From: RYN-230 sp963837515
GTDB lineage: Bacteria; Actinomycetota; Actinomycetes; Streptosporangiales; Streptosporangiaceae
Direction of reading: 5' to 3'
DNA: 64,000 nucleotides
NCBI GenBank assembly: GCA_963837515.1
Contig: CAWINT010000004.1
Location: 141,599-205,598, forward strand
Of the stretch, positions 33,552-42,540 are shown one piece after another. The notes beneath the pieces were generated by a model. That model was not told where the DNA came from and searched no databases. It worked only from the letters and a program-made list of their open reading frames with translations. The position numbers were made by a program, and so were the translations under genes. Position 1 is the stretch's first letter, and each line of letters starts with the position of its first letter.

Positions 33552-34514
33552 GTGGCCGGGCAGGAACCAGGCGGCCTGCGGCTTGCCCTGGACCCAGTCG
33601 CGCTGACCGGGCGGGTGCGGGACCGGGTCGTGGCCGGCACCAGCGGGCTGTTCTCGCACGGGCCGTACCCACTGGCCGGGACGCTCCGCTACCCGGGTGA
33701 TCCCGGGCTGTTCGGCCCGGGCTCGATGACCTGGCCGGTGGTGGGCGACACCGCGGTATTCGTCGGCGGCATCCGGGCGCTGCTGGTTCAGGCGGCCCAC
33801 CCCGAGGTCGCCACCGGGGTCGCGGAACACTCCCGGTACCGGGAGGACCCGCTCGGACGGCTGAGCCGGACGGCCGCCTACGTCACCGCGACCTCGTTCG
33901 GCGCGCGGCCCGAGGTGGATGAGGCCGTGGCCGTGGTCCGCCGCCGTCACCGGCCGGTGGTGGGAGTCTCCGGCCGCGGGCAGCCGTACGCGGCCGCTGA
34001 CCCGGCGCTGAGTGCCTGGGTGCACAATTCGCTGACCGACTCGTTCCTGACCGCCTACCGGGTGTACGGGGCGCGGCCCTGCACCGAAGCCGACGCGGAC
34101 CGGTTCGTCGCCGAGCAGGCTCAGGTGGGTGCGCTGCTCGGGGCTGATCCGCGGCCGGATACGGCCGCCGGGCTGGCCGCGTGGATCAGCGGGCACCCGG
34201 ACCTGGCCGCCTCGGCCGGGTCACGGGAGGCGATCCAGTTCCTGCTCCGGCCGCCGCTGCCGGTGGGGGTGCGGGCCGCGTACGGGCTGTTGTTCCGCGC
34301 CGCCGTCGCCACCCTGCCGGCCCGGATCCGGCGGATCATCGGTGTGCCGGGGCGCCCCGTGGGCCGGCCGGCGGGCCGCGCCGCGGTGACGGCCCTGCGG
34401 TGGGCGCTCGGCTCGTCACCGGACTGGCAGCTGGCGCTGGCCCGGACGGGAGCGGCCCCGCCGCCCGGGGTGAGCTTCCGCCAGCCGCTGCCCGCCGCCG
34501 CCCAGCCCGGCTGA
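33552..34514 (+). CDS. MpaB/DUF2236 family oxygenase-like protein
   Basis: About 320 residues from GTG 33552. DUF2236 features: FGPGSMTWPVVGDTAVFVGGIRALLVQAAHPEVATGVAEHSRYREDPLGRL, ATSFGARPEVDEAV and DPALSAWVHNSLTDSFLTAYRVYG. The His residues (AAHPEV, EHSRY, WVHNS) bind haem or metal in latex-clearing and MpaB-type enzymes. Substrate unknown. Start uncertain, as the frame is open upstream to 33360 without a ribosome site. The stop lies inside a 17-bp tandem repeat. Confidence 0.83.
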   Translation: MAGQEPGGLRLALDPVALTGRVRDRVVAGTSGLFSHGPYPLAGTLRYPGDPGLFGPGSMTWPVVGDTAVFVGGIRALLVQAAHPEVATGVAEHSRYREDPLGRLSRTAAYVTATSFGARPEVDEAVAVVRRRHRPVVGVSGRGQPYAAADPALSAWVHNSLTDSFLTAYRVYGARPCTEADADRFVAEQAQVGALLGADPRPDTAAGLAAWISGHPDLAASAGSREAIQFLLRPPLPVGVRAAYGLLFRAAVATLPARIRRIIGVPGRPVGRPAGRAAVTALRWALGSSPDWQLALARTGAAPPPGVSFRQPLPAAAQPG

Positions 34515-34571
34515 ACCGCCAGCCCGGCTGAACCGCCAGCCCGGCTGAACCGCCAGCCCGGCTGAACCGCC
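34504..34571. repeat. 17-bp tandem repeat, 4 copies
   Basis: AGCCCGGCTGAACCGCC repeats at 34504, 34521, 34538 and 34555; a fifth, degraded unit follows. The first copy contains the MpaB stop codon. CTGAACCGCC can pair with GGCGGTCAG just downstream to form a terminator hairpin. Confidence 0.9.
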
Positions 34572-34615
34572 AGCCGGGTTCGGCGGTCAGGGCAGCTGGC
34601 CGGGGGTGCGTGCCG

Positions 34616-36247
34616 TCAGCCGGCGGCCCGGTCCATCCGCCGCCGCAGCAGCGCCGCGCGAGCCGCGCGCAGCGCGTCGAGCAGGTCCGGGGTCAGCGCC
34701 GGGACCACCCGCCAGAGCAGGGCGTCCGTCGCCTCGATCAGGTCGCTGGAGCCCGGCCCGGCCGTCCGGGCCAGCCGGTCCAGGCCGGCCAGGTGCGCAC
34801 CCAGGCCCGGCACCAGTGGGACGGACAGCCGCGCGATCTCGGTCGGCACCAGCTCCAGGACCCCGCCGCCGAAGCTGCGGCCCTCGATCTCCGCGGTGAG
34901 CAGCGTGGCGCTGTTGTGGAACCCGGCGACCAGGTCGGCCTCCCGCCCGGCCGCCGGGCCGAGCATCGTGCCCTGGTAAATGGTGTCGGTGGTCACCGCT
35001 TCGGCCGCGTTGACCACCAGCCGGGGGTACCGGTGCGATCGTTTGGACAGCAGCAGCGCGCCGGGCCGCACCACCGGCACCCGGTACCAGGGCGTGCGGA
35101 CCCGGCATTTGTACCGGTCCGGCAGGCCGAGTTCGCGGCCGCGGCGCAGGTAGGCGCGGGCCCCCGGGCTGTCCTCGGGGGACGGCAGCCCGGCGGCGAA
35201 GTTCAGCAGCCAGCGCCGGCAGCCAGCCGAAGCCAGGCCATCGTGATCGTCTTTGCCGAACATCAGCCCGCCCGCGTGCCGGATCCGCGGCAGCAGCGGC
35301 AGCGCCCAGGTCATCAGCTCGTGTTCGGCGAGCTGATCGTCGCGCACCGAGAAGAAGGTATTGGCGCCGGTCACCGTGGACACCGACAGCCGCGCCACCG
35401 CGGCCAGCGGCTGGAACGCGGCCACGGCGCTGAGCTGCGCCAGGGCGGACAGCTGGGCCGGGGTCAGCAGGTAGCGGGTCCAGGTCGGGGCGCCCGGATC
35501 CACCCGGTGCCACCAGGACTGCGGTGGCCCCGGCGTGTGTTCGGTCACCTGGAGGCCGCCGGGCGGGTGGGACGGCCCGGCGGCGGTCAGCCGACCGCTG
35601 AGGATCACCACTTCCTGCAACACGCCGGGGAACGATCCGGGCGGGAACAGGTCGGCCTGCAGATCCCTGGTCCGCGCGGCCAGCCAGGCCCGCACGCTGC
35701 GCGCCGAGATCCCGGTGAAGCACTCCGCGGGCACGATGAAGGCGAAGGCCCCGCCGGGCCGCAGCGCGCGCAGCGCGGCGAGCAGGACCGGGATCCACAG
35801 GTTGGACACTCCGGCCAGCGGCAGCCCGCTGTCCGCGGCGACGGCGAGCGCACCGGCGCGGTCCTCGCGGGAGAGGAACTGGAACCGGACGAACGGCGGG
35901 TTGCCGACCGCGATGTCGTAGTGGCCGGGCTGCGGCCGGGCCCGGTCCAGCACGCTCCCGGTGACCGCCGCGCCGGCGAACGGCGCCGCCGCCACGGCCG
36001 CCCGGCAGCGGGCCGCCTCACCGGGATTGACCTCCACGGCGGTGAGCCGGGCGATCCGGTCGGCCAGCGGGTGCCCGGCCAGCCCCCGGACGAACGCGCC
36101 ATCGCCGGCGCTCGGCTCCAAGACCCGCAACTGGCGGCGGTCGCCGGTGAGCGCGGTCACCCGGTCCAGGCACACGCGGACCAGCAGGCCTGGGGAGTGG
36201 AATCCGCCGCGCAGCTTGTCCGCGCTGACCCGGTCGGCCGTCTTCAC
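34616..36247 (-). CDS. Orphan N6-adenine DNA methyltransferase (TaqI/Eco57I-like)
   Basis: 543 residues. SAM-binding motif I VLEPSAGDGAFVRGLA, acidic loop AVEVNPGE, and the catalytic NPPF in DIAVGNPPFVRF define an amino-methyltransferase of the gamma (M.TaqI) order. It starts GGFHSPGLLVRVCLDRV, as in Eco57I-type enzymes; the C-terminal ~250 residues (including LLSKRSHRYPRLVVN, FHNSATLL) are the probable target-recognition part. No endonuclease gene is adjacent, so it is either a solitary epigenetic enzyme or a fragment of a restriction system. GTG start at 36247. Confidence 0.85.
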   Translation of the reverse strand: MKTADRVSADKLRGGFHSPGLLVRVCLDRVTALTGDRRQLRVLEPSAGDGAFVRGLAGHPLADRIARLTAVEVNPGEAARCRAAVAAAPFAGAAVTGSVLDRARPQPGHYDIAVGNPPFVRFQFLSREDRAGALAVAADSGLPLAGVSNLWIPVLLAALRALRPGGAFAFIVPAECFTGISARSVRAWLAARTRDLQADLFPPGSFPGVLQEVVILSGRLTAAGPSHPPGGLQVTEHTPGPPQSWWHRVDPGAPTWTRYLLTPAQLSALAQLSAVAAFQPLAAVARLSVSTVTGANTFFSVRDDQLAEHELMTWALPLLPRIRHAGGLMFGKDDHDGLASAGCRRWLLNFAAGLPSPEDSPGARAYLRRGRELGLPDRYKCRVRTPWYRVPVVRPGALLLSKRSHRYPRLVVNAAEAVTTDTIYQGTMLGPAAGREADLVAGFHNSATLLTAEIEGRSFGGGVLELVPTEIARLSVPLVPGLGAHLAGLDRLARTAGPGSSDLIEATDALLWRVVPALTPDLLDALRAARAALLRRRMDRAAG

Positions 36248-36355
36248 CCGTGGCCTGGCGCGGCCGGCGGCGATCGTCTGGGCACAGCCGGACCTTACGC
36301 CCTACTGGCGGCCCAGCGGCCCAGGAGTGCCCCCTGGACTGTCGGCAGCCGCAGC

Positions 36356-36361
36356 TACGCT
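36356..36361 (+). promoter_or_regulatory. -10 box for leaderless yciI-like gene
   Basis: TACGCT ends 7 bases before ATG 36369. Confidence 0.5.
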
Positions 36362-36368
36362 CCCGGCC

Positions 36369-36716
36369 ATGCCGACTTTCGCGGTGACCTTGGTGCACGG
36401 GCCCGGCTGGGACCCGTCGCGGCCCATCCGCCAGCAGCAGGCCTGGGACCAGCACGCCGCCTTCTTCGACGGACTGGTCGAGGCCGGGTTCATCCTGATC
36501 GGCGGCCCGCTCGGCGACGGCGACCGGACCCTGCACGCGGTGCAGGCAGCCGGGGAGCCGGAGATCAGAGCGCGCCTGGCCGGGGATCCGTGGGCCGCCA
36601 CAGGGCTGCTGGAGATCGGCTCGATCGAGCCCTGGGCCCTCTGGCTGGACGGCCGCCATCGGCGGTCCGGACACGGAAGTCGTACACGCTCATGGGCCCG
36701 TCCAACCAGAAGATGA
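36369..36716 (+). CDS. YciI-like protein
   Basis: 115 residues with the ferredoxin-like YCII fold: FAVTLVHGPGWDPSRPIRQQ, WDQHAAFFDGLVEAGFILIGGPL, and DPWAATGLLEIGSIEPWALWL. The His (QHAAF) and Asp/Pro positions resemble the family. The C-terminal ~17 residues are Arg/Ser-rich and run toward the DMT gene. Function unknown. Confidence 0.75.
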   Translation: MPTFAVTLVHGPGWDPSRPIRQQQAWDQHAAFFDGLVEAGFILIGGPLGDGDRTLHAVQAAGEPEIRARLAGDPWAATGLLEIGSIEPWALWLDGRHRRSGHGSRTRSWARPTRR

Positions 36717-36767
36717 GGGATCCTCGCCCGGGCGGAGGTGCCCGCGCCTGGTGGGGTGGCCTTGACC

Positions 36768-37733
36768 CTACTGGCCCGCCTGTTGTTCTTCCGGTGGCAG
36801 GGGGACGGCAGCCAGCGCCGGGACCCCGGATGGCCGGGCCGGCCGGTGCGCCGGGACGGCGGGCTTGACCGGCCGCGGCTGCATGGTCTCGTCCAGCACG
36901 GGGGTGCGGCTGAGCAGGATCACCCCGGCGCCGATCGCGATCAGCGGCAGCGGCGTGAGGGCCAGCAGTAGGCCCCGGTTCACCTGCTCGCCGAAGACGA
37001 GCACTCCCCAGATGGTCGAGATGCCCGGGTTGACCAGGGTGATACCGGGCTGGGAGGCGGCCAGCGGCCCGGCCTGATAGGCGTTCTCCAGCAGCCAGGC
37101 CGACAGCGCACCGGTCGCCATGGTGGCGTACAACTGCCAGGTCGAGAAAGCCAGGCCGATGCCGCCCGCGTTGAACTGGTCGGCCATGCCCTTGGTGTAG
37201 GCCGCGGTCAAGCCGTAGCCCAAGCCGGTCGCAATGCCCAGCAGCGCGGCCCGGGTGGCAGGCTGGGGATGCGCCCGCGCGGCCAGGAACAGGATCAGCA
37301 CTGCCCCGGCGTTCGCGGCCGACCCCAGGATCCACACCAGGGGCGCGATCGTGGTCGGCGGGCCAGGCCGCGGGTGCAGCAGCAGCAGCAGGCCGACCAC
37401 CCCGGCGGTCATGGCGCCGATGGCCAAGGCCTCCGGCCGGCTGATCCGGGTGTGGAACACCAGGGACCCGCCGATGATGGTCATCGGCAGCTCCAGCACC
37501 ACGACCAGCTGCACGGACGCCAGCTGCCCGGTGGCGAGTGCCGCGGACACCACCGCGAACGACAGGATCATCAGGCCCACCGCGGCCAGCCAGATCTTCT
37601 TGCGCAGCAGGTCGAGAATGAGCCGCAGCCGGAATTCTGCCTGGACCGGCTCGTCCCGTGCCGCCTTGCGATTCAGCACGTTGCCGGTGGCGTTCACCAC
37701 TGCGGCGAGCAAGGCGAGGAAATAGCTGATCAC
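36768..37733 (-). CDS. DMT superfamily transporter (EamA-like)
   Basis: 321 residues, ten hydrophobic segments in two EamA-type halves; begins ISYFLALLAAVVNATGNVLNRKAA, with a conserved GERLHR-like turn replaced here by WGVLVFGEQVNRGLLLAL near residue 245. The last ~45 residues are Pro-rich and cytoplasmic. Drug/metabolite export or import is likely; substrate unknown. GTG start with AGGGGG upstream. Confidence 0.85.
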   Translation of the reverse strand: MISYFLALLAAVVNATGNVLNRKAARDEPVQAEFRLRLILDLLRKKIWLAAVGLMILSFAVVSAALATGQLASVQLVVVLELPMTIIGGSLVFHTRISRPEALAIGAMTAGVVGLLLLLHPRPGPPTTIAPLVWILGSAANAGAVLILFLAARAHPQPATRAALLGIATGLGYGLTAAYTKGMADQFNAGGIGLAFSTWQLYATMATGALSAWLLENAYQAGPLAASQPGITLVNPGISTIWGVLVFGEQVNRGLLLALTPLPLIAIGAGVILLSRTPVLDETMQPRPVKPAVPAHRPARPSGVPALAAVPLPPEEQQAGQ

Positions 37734-37882
37734 ACGCGCCCCCTGCTGTCGGCCCTGGCCGGTCTGCGCCGCCGCTGGCCGGCCCGCTGCCCGGCCGCGC
37801 CGCGGAGCACCCCGGCTCCCCCGCCTCCATCTTCATCGCAGGCCACGGACCCGGCGCAAGGGGCCCCCCGGGGCGCGGCGGC

Positions 37883-38080
37883 CTAGGCGACCTCGAGCCC
37901 AGCTTCGCGGATCAGCCCGTGGACCCGGTCGTAGATCTCTTTGAGCTGCTCCTCGGACGCCTCGTTCCGGACGAAGGCGATGACCGGCTGGCCGGTCTGT
38001 ATCGCATGCTGGAGCAGCTGGCGTACCGCCAGCGTCTGGCCGGGCGTCCATTCATCAGGAACGGTGAGCTCAATATTCAT
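37883..38080 (-). CDS. Small hypothetical protein
   Basis: 65 residues, MNIELTVPDEWTPGQTLAVRQLLQHAIQ..., with a helical C-terminal half (EEQLKEIYDRVHGLIREAG). GGAG is 10 bases before the ATG. No family recognised. A perfect palindrome 69-89 bases upstream may regulate it. Confidence 0.55.
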   Translation of the reverse strand: MNIELTVPDEWTPGQTLAVRQLLQHAIQTGQPVIAFVRNEASEEQLKEIYDRVHGLIREAGLEVA

Positions 38081-38148
38081 GGGCCGATTTCTCCACTGGT
38101 CGCTGGACACAGGACTCCTTTTCGGCACGCCTGGCCCGGGTAAGCCAA

Positions 38149-38169
38149 TGATCTTGCCTGGGAAGATCA
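38149..38169. promoter_or_regulatory. Palindrome TGATCTT/AAGATCA
   Basis: TGATCTT (38149-38155) and AAGATCA (38163-38169) are perfect inverted arms separated by 7 bases, upstream of the small gene 37883-38080. A transcription-factor site or short hairpin; role unknown. Confidence 0.4.
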
Positions 38170-38298
38170 CCGTCAAGGCCGTCCTGACCACGTCCCCGGC
38201 GCTCGCGAAGGCGCCCCTGGGACCTGGCCCGGGACTATCGGATCTAGTCCGGCCGCCCTGGACGGCACACGCTGGCTAGGTAAGGGAGCCGCAACGCT

Positions 38299-38340
38299 CC
38301 CGCCCGGGACACCGCGATGCCCGCCCGGGACACCGCGATG
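38299..38340. repeat. 21-bp tandem duplication, 2 copies
   Basis: CCCGCCCGGGACACCGCGAT occurs at 38299 and 38320. A GGGAGC/GCTCCC hairpin (38284-38301) precedes it. Both lie in the leader of the dehydrogenase gene. Confidence 0.85.
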
Positions 38341-38390
38341 CCCGCACGGAAGGCCGCGCGCCCCCGCTCGGTAAGAAGGCAGGTGTGGCG

Positions 38391-39500
38391 ATGGCGGAGA
38401 TGTCGGCCAGCTGGGCGGCCGATGACCTGGGCCCGGCGAAGGTGGTTTTCCTGCGGCTGCTCCCGGGGGTGGACGCGGTGGTGGTGGTGGATAACGTCGC
38501 GCTCGGGACGGCTATCGGCGGAGTCCGGGTGCGCACCGACATCACGGCCGCTGAAGTCGCCCGGCTGGCGCGGGCGATGACGGTGAAGAACGCCGTGGCG
38601 GGATTGCCGCACGGTGGCGGCAAAGCCGGTATTGCCGCCCCAGCGGACCAGGCGCCGTCCGAGCACGAGCGGATGATGCGGGCGTTCGCCCGGGCCATCG
38701 AACCGATCGCCGAATACATCCCGGGGCCGGACATGGGGACCAGCGAGACATCCATGGGTTATGTGCATGACGAGATCGGCCGGGCCGTCGGGCTGCCCGC
38801 CGTGCTCGGCGGCGTACCCCTGGACGAGCTGGGCGCGACCGGTGTCGGCGTGGCCGTGTGCGCCGATGTGCTGAGCGAGGCCAGGGTCCTCGACCTGGAC
38901 GGGGCTCGTGTCATCGTCCAGGGCTTCGGTGCGGTCGGCGGCCACGCCGCCCGCGCCCTCGCCGAGCGCGGGGCCAGGGTGATCGCCGTCTCCGACATCA
39001 GCGGCGCGACGTGGAGCGCGGATGGGCTCGACATCCCGCAACTGCTGGCGCACAAGCGGTCCTGTGGAGCGGTCGCCGGCTTTGCCGGGGGCACGCCGGT
39101 GCCCCGGGACAGCATCCTCGGGCTCGACTGCGAGATCCTGGTCCCGGCCGCCCAGCCCGACGTGCTGACGACCGACAACGCGGCCAAGGTCTCGGCCCGG
39201 GTGATCATCCAGGGCGCCAACCTCCCGGTCACTCCCGCCGCCGAAGCGGAACTGCACCAACGTGGCGTGCTGTGCATCCCGGACGTCGTGGCCAACGCCG
39301 GCGGCGTCATCTGTGCCTCGGCCGAATACCGCGGCGCGGGGCACGTGGCCGCCTTCGCCGGCATCGAGGAGAAGATCCGGGACACCACCACGGAGTTGCT
39401 CCACCGCATCCGTGGCGGCGCGCTGCTGCCGCGCGAGGCCGCCGGCCAGATGGCCGCGGAGCGGCTCGGCCAGGCGGCTGCTTTGCGCCGCAGGTTCTGA
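38391..39500 (+). CDS. Leu/Phe/Glu/Val-type amino-acid dehydrogenase family protein
   Basis: 369 residues. Substrate and catalytic Lys at KNAVAGLPHGGGKAGI (Lys66, Lys78), EYIPGPDMGTSETSMGYV (Asp114), Rossmann VIVQGFGAVGGHAARALAERGARVIAVSD, and C-terminal GANLPVTPAAEAELHQRGVLCIPDVVANAGGVI. The family oxidatively deaminates amino acids with NAD(P). ATG 38391 follows AAGGCAGG. Exact amino acid not shown. Confidence 0.9.
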   Translation: MAEMSASWAADDLGPAKVVFLRLLPGVDAVVVVDNVALGTAIGGVRVRTDITAAEVARLARAMTVKNAVAGLPHGGGKAGIAAPADQAPSEHERMMRAFARAIEPIAEYIPGPDMGTSETSMGYVHDEIGRAVGLPAVLGGVPLDELGATGVGVAVCADVLSEARVLDLDGARVIVQGFGAVGGHAARALAERGARVIAVSDISGATWSADGLDIPQLLAHKRSCGAVAGFAGGTPVPRDSILGLDCEILVPAAQPDVLTTDNAAKVSARVIIQGANLPVTPAAEAELHQRGVLCIPDVVANAGGVICASAEYRGAGHVAAFAGIEEKIRDTTTELLHRIRGGALLPREAAGQMAAERLGQAAALRRRF

Positions 39501-39582
39501 GCAGCCCCCGGGCGGCCGTTGATCCATCCATCGGCCGGCGGGGAGCGGCTAGCCGGGAGCGTTGGTCGCGGTCCTGATGGTT

Positions 39583-40419
39583 TCAGTGCACGACAGCGGT
39601 GTCGCCGACCTGGGCCGCGCCGCCGCGTTCGACGGTGGCATAGAGGCCCGCGCATGGACTGATCCCGTGCCCGGGGACGTCTACCCGGTTCGAGCGGTGG
39701 GCGGCGCGAAGCGCGTTCCGGTCCGCTGGCAGGTCGCCGTGCCGCAGGGTGGGCACGGCGCAGCGTGGCGTCAGCAGCACCACCCGCAGCACCAGGTCCT
39801 GGCCGACTGTGATCGATGATCCGACCCATCCGTTCTCCGCGAAGGGCGCGACCCCGCCGGGAGTTTCCAGGACGAGATTGGGCCGGTACCGCACCGCGCT
39901 GGCCCCGAGTTCCTGCAGGGTGGCTGTCGTGATCAGGTGCAGTGGTGCATAGTCGCGGAACGTCGGCCCCGGGGATCCGTCGCCCAGGGTGATGGTTGGA
40001 GCTTCGACCTCGGCGTCGACGCCGTGCAGCGAGACCAGATCGGGGTCCGCGCGCTGGATCTGCCCACTGCCCGTCGGTACACCCGCCAGCTGTACGGGGC
40101 GGCCGAGGAACCGGGACAGCAGGTCACCCAGGGCCGGGTCGCCCGCTTCGCGATCACCGTGGCCGGGCAGGCGGACCAGCACGGAATCGCCGTCGCAGAC
40201 GGCGGTGGCGGTGAGCAGCCCGCGCCACAGCCGGGGCTGCTTCGCGCTGGCCACCATTCCGGTCTGCTGATCGATGACGGAGTACTGCCGGTCCATGGCC
40301 ACACCTGTCTCGTCCACTACAGCGCGCCGCAGTTCCTCACCGAGCATGGACTTGACGGGATAACGCCGTACCGCGGCCACGGTCATCATGAGGCCCCGTT
40401 GCCCCGGGTCCGCTGGCAT
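39583..40419 (-). CDS. MOSC domain protein
   Basis: 278 residues: MOSC N-terminal beta-barrel (VAAVRRYPVKSMLGEELRRAVVDETGVAMDRQYSVIDQQTG) and MOSC domain with the cysteine in LLTPRCAVPTL, the residue that holds sulfur or molybdenum cofactor in the family (MOSC, mARC relatives). ATG 40419 has GGGGAGG 11 bases upstream; ATGs at 40389/40386 are alternatives. Likely a metal-sulfur transferase or N-hydroxylamine reductase. Confidence 0.86.
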   Translation of the reverse strand: MPADPGQRGLMMTVAAVRRYPVKSMLGEELRRAVVDETGVAMDRQYSVIDQQTGMVASAKQPRLWRGLLTATAVCDGDSVLVRLPGHGDREAGDPALGDLLSRFLGRPVQLAGVPTGSGQIQRADPDLVSLHGVDAEVEAPTITLGDGSPGPTFRDYAPLHLITTATLQELGASAVRYRPNLVLETPGGVAPFAENGWVGSSITVGQDLVLRVVLLTPRCAVPTLRHGDLPADRNALRAAHRSNRVDVPGHGISPCAGLYATVERGGAAQVGDTAVVH

Positions 40420-40555
40420 GCCTATCCCGGCCTCCCCTTTCAGCGGCGCACCTTCAGGTTTCGACCCTCAGTACACACCACCGCCGCCGGACGACCCGGC
40501 CAGCAGGGTCGCGGTAGCCCGCTGTGCCTGGCTGACCGGGGCGCCGCAGCAGGGC

Positions 40556-40861
40556 TCATGCGGCATGGGGAAGTGCGCGACGCCTGGTTGCCCGGACCCG
40601 GTCGAGTGACACGGCCACTAGAGCGGCCAGGACAGCGGCGCCCACCGCAATCAGGGTGATCTGCCAGCCAGGCGTGCCGCCCACGATGACCGTGTGGACC
40701 GGCGCCGGCTGGGTTCCCGTGGCTGCGCCTCCGCCTGTGGGGGCGGGCAAGGTGATTGTGCCGGCGAAGGCGGCGGGACTGACGGCACCGAGCGCAAACA
40801 GCGCGCAGCCGAGTGCGGCCAGAGGATGGATGAGGCGGCGGACGCGGCGGATGTAGTTCAT
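40556..40861 (-). CDS. Small secreted or membrane-anchored protein
   Basis: 101 residues from ATG 40861, preceded by AAGGAGAT. A basic start (MNYIRRVRRLIH) and hydrophobic stretch ALGCALFALGAVSPAAFA form a signal peptide (cut after about residue 31). Then a Gly/Thr/Pro linker (about 32-60), then a membrane helix ITLIAVGAAVLAALVAVSL and basic tail. It looks like a cell-surface anchor without a globular domain; divergent from luxR. Function unknown. Confidence 0.7.
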   Translation of the reverse strand: MNYIRRVRRLIHPLAALGCALFALGAVSPAAFAGTITLPAPTGGGAATGTQPAPVHTVIVGGTPGWQITLIAVGAAVLAALVAVSLDRVRATRRRALPHAA

Positions 40862-40996
40862 GACGATCTCCTTGGCGTTAATCGAGAACAGCCACCACTG
40901 TGTGCAGGTCACGGCCTCGTGCGCCATCCGAAGTTCTGCGGATGTCCGGGCTGTCCGGCCAGGCGTAGCGTGGGGTCACCAGGCAGGAGGGGTGTC

Positions 40997-41842
40997 ATGG
41001 CAGAACCGGTAAGGATCAGCGACGAAGACGTACGCGTTCTGCTGGGCATCGTGACCGGCAACCGGGAGAACGGCCCGGCCAACGGCTTGCCGTGGTCACT
41101 GCTGGCCGATCTCAGCGATCAGATCCCCAGCGACGCCGTGTCTTTCTTTGGCCTCGACACCCAGCGGCAGACCGGCTGGTTCGGCCAGGCCCTGCCCGCC
41201 GACGACGAAGACGAGGACGCGCAGGCATTCTGGGCCCATTACTGGGACTGCGAACCGTGCTCCTACCCCGACCGCACCGGCGACCTGCGCAGCGTGACGA
41301 AGATCTCCGACTTCTACAGCACGCGGCAATGGCACGCCACGGGCATGTACAGCGAATACATGCCCTGGGTGGAGCACGAACTCATGCTGTGCCTGCCAGC
41401 CGGCCCCGGCCGCACCGTGCGGTTGATCTTCTTCCGCGGCCGCGGCCCGGACTTCTCCGAACGGGACCGCGCACTGCTTGCGCTGCTGCGCCCCCACCTG
41501 CGTGAGGCCTACCTGAACGCCGAATGCCGCCGCCGCGGCAGTCCGGATCTGACTCCCAGGCACTGGGCGTTGCTGCGGCTTGTCGCCACCGGTGCGACGA
41601 ATGCGCAGATCGCCCGCAGGCTCACTATCTCAGAGGGAACCGTGCGCACGCACATGGCGAACATCTTCAAGCGGTTGCAGGTATCCAGCCGCACCGCAGC
41701 GCTCGCACGTGCCTTCCCGGAGTACGCGGCCGAACATTTCGACGCCAGCCACGACCCGGTGCTGGCCCTCCAGAGAACGGCACTCCCGCCGCCCGGCCGG
41801 TCGTCCGCGCCCTGCTACCGCCGCACCGCCTGCAGCCAGTAG
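40997..41842 (+). CDS. LuxR-type regulator
   Basis: 281 residues. The C-terminal LuxR helix-turn-helix is PRHWALLRLVATGATNAQIARRLTISEGTVRTHMANIFKRLQVSSRTAAL (about 185-235). The N-terminal ~180 residues look like a GAF/PAS-like sensor with acidic DDEDEDAQAFW; no known ligand motif. GGAGGGG precedes ATG 40997. The gene overlaps the 3' end of the secreted GH12-like gene by 28 bases, and lies in the lower-GC accessory region. Confidence 0.88.
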   Translation: MAEPVRISDEDVRVLLGIVTGNRENGPANGLPWSLLADLSDQIPSDAVSFFGLDTQRQTGWFGQALPADDEDEDAQAFWAHYWDCEPCSYPDRTGDLRSVTKISDFYSTRQWHATGMYSEYMPWVEHELMLCLPAGPGRTVRLIFFRGRGPDFSERDRALLALLRPHLREAYLNAECRRRGSPDLTPRHWALLRLVATGATNAQIARRLTISEGTVRTHMANIFKRLQVSSRTAALARAFPEYAAEHFDASHDPVLALQRTALPPPGRSSAPCYRRTACSQ

Positions 41843-42540
41843 TTCCTGGCCGTGAAGGTCGCCGCCTGCCCGTGCGTGCTGGCGATCTCCCAGCCGAACT
41901 GCACCTGGGTCAGCGTCACGCTGGCGGGAATCCGGCCGTGGCTGATCAGCCAGCCGATGGAGGCCAGGACATGCGTCTGGCCGGATTTCTCGTTGTGGTT
42001 CAAGCAGAAGATGAACTCCGAGCTGCCGTACCTCCAGACACTGAAGTGCTGGCTGAAGATGGTGGCGCTCCCGATCCTGGTGGCCCCGACCAGCGACCGG
42101 CCGGCGCGGTCGACCCAGATCATCATTTCTATGTTGTAGTTGTTCAGCCACACATCGTCGGCCGCTTCCGCGCTCAGGCCTTTGATGGCTCGCGGCATTG
42201 ACTCGGTGAAGCCGTTACGAATTGACTTGAAGCTCGACACTCGCGGGCTGTTGAAAACCCTGGCGACATCAGGGTAGGTCAGCACCGCGGTATTCCCCGC
42301 CGCCATGGTAGAGACAGCACCCCAGTTCTTCGCCGATTTCGCCCATATCGTCTGGCTACCGCAGGCGGCCCGCGGGCAGTTCCACATGTCGTTCTGGAAT
42401 ATGAAGGCGCCGTGATGCCACGTCGCTGAAGGGGCACTGGATCGCCACGCGACGTTCGGCGGCACAGACGCGAACGCGGCGGTGGCGGGGATGCACAGGG
42501 CTGTCACCGCACCCAGCAGGGTGAGGGCACGCTTCAGCAT
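41815..42540 (-). CDS. Secreted GH12-like glycoside hydrolase
   Basis: 241 residues with a signal peptide (MLKRALTLLGAVTALCIPATAAFA). The rest matches the GH12 endoglucanase/xyloglucanase pattern by eye: EAADDVWLNN, EMMIW with Glu138 at the nucleophile position, RIGSATIFSQHFSVWRYGSSEFIF, and VQFGWEIA with Glu218 at the acid/base position. Both catalytic Glu are present, so it could cleave beta-1,4 glucans. AAGGTGATC precedes the ATG. Single gene with a convergent overlap with luxR. Confidence 0.7.
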   Translation of the reverse strand: MLKRALTLLGAVTALCIPATAAFASVPPNVAWRSSAPSATWHHGAFIFQNDMWNCPRAACGSQTIWAKSAKNWGAVSTMAAGNTAVLTYPDVARVFNSPRVSSFKSIRNGFTESMPRAIKGLSAEAADDVWLNNYNIEMMIWVDRAGRSLVGATRIGSATIFSQHFSVWRYGSSEFIFCLNHNEKSGQTHVLASIGWLISHGRIPASVTLTQVQFGWEIASTHGQAATFTARNYWLQAVRR

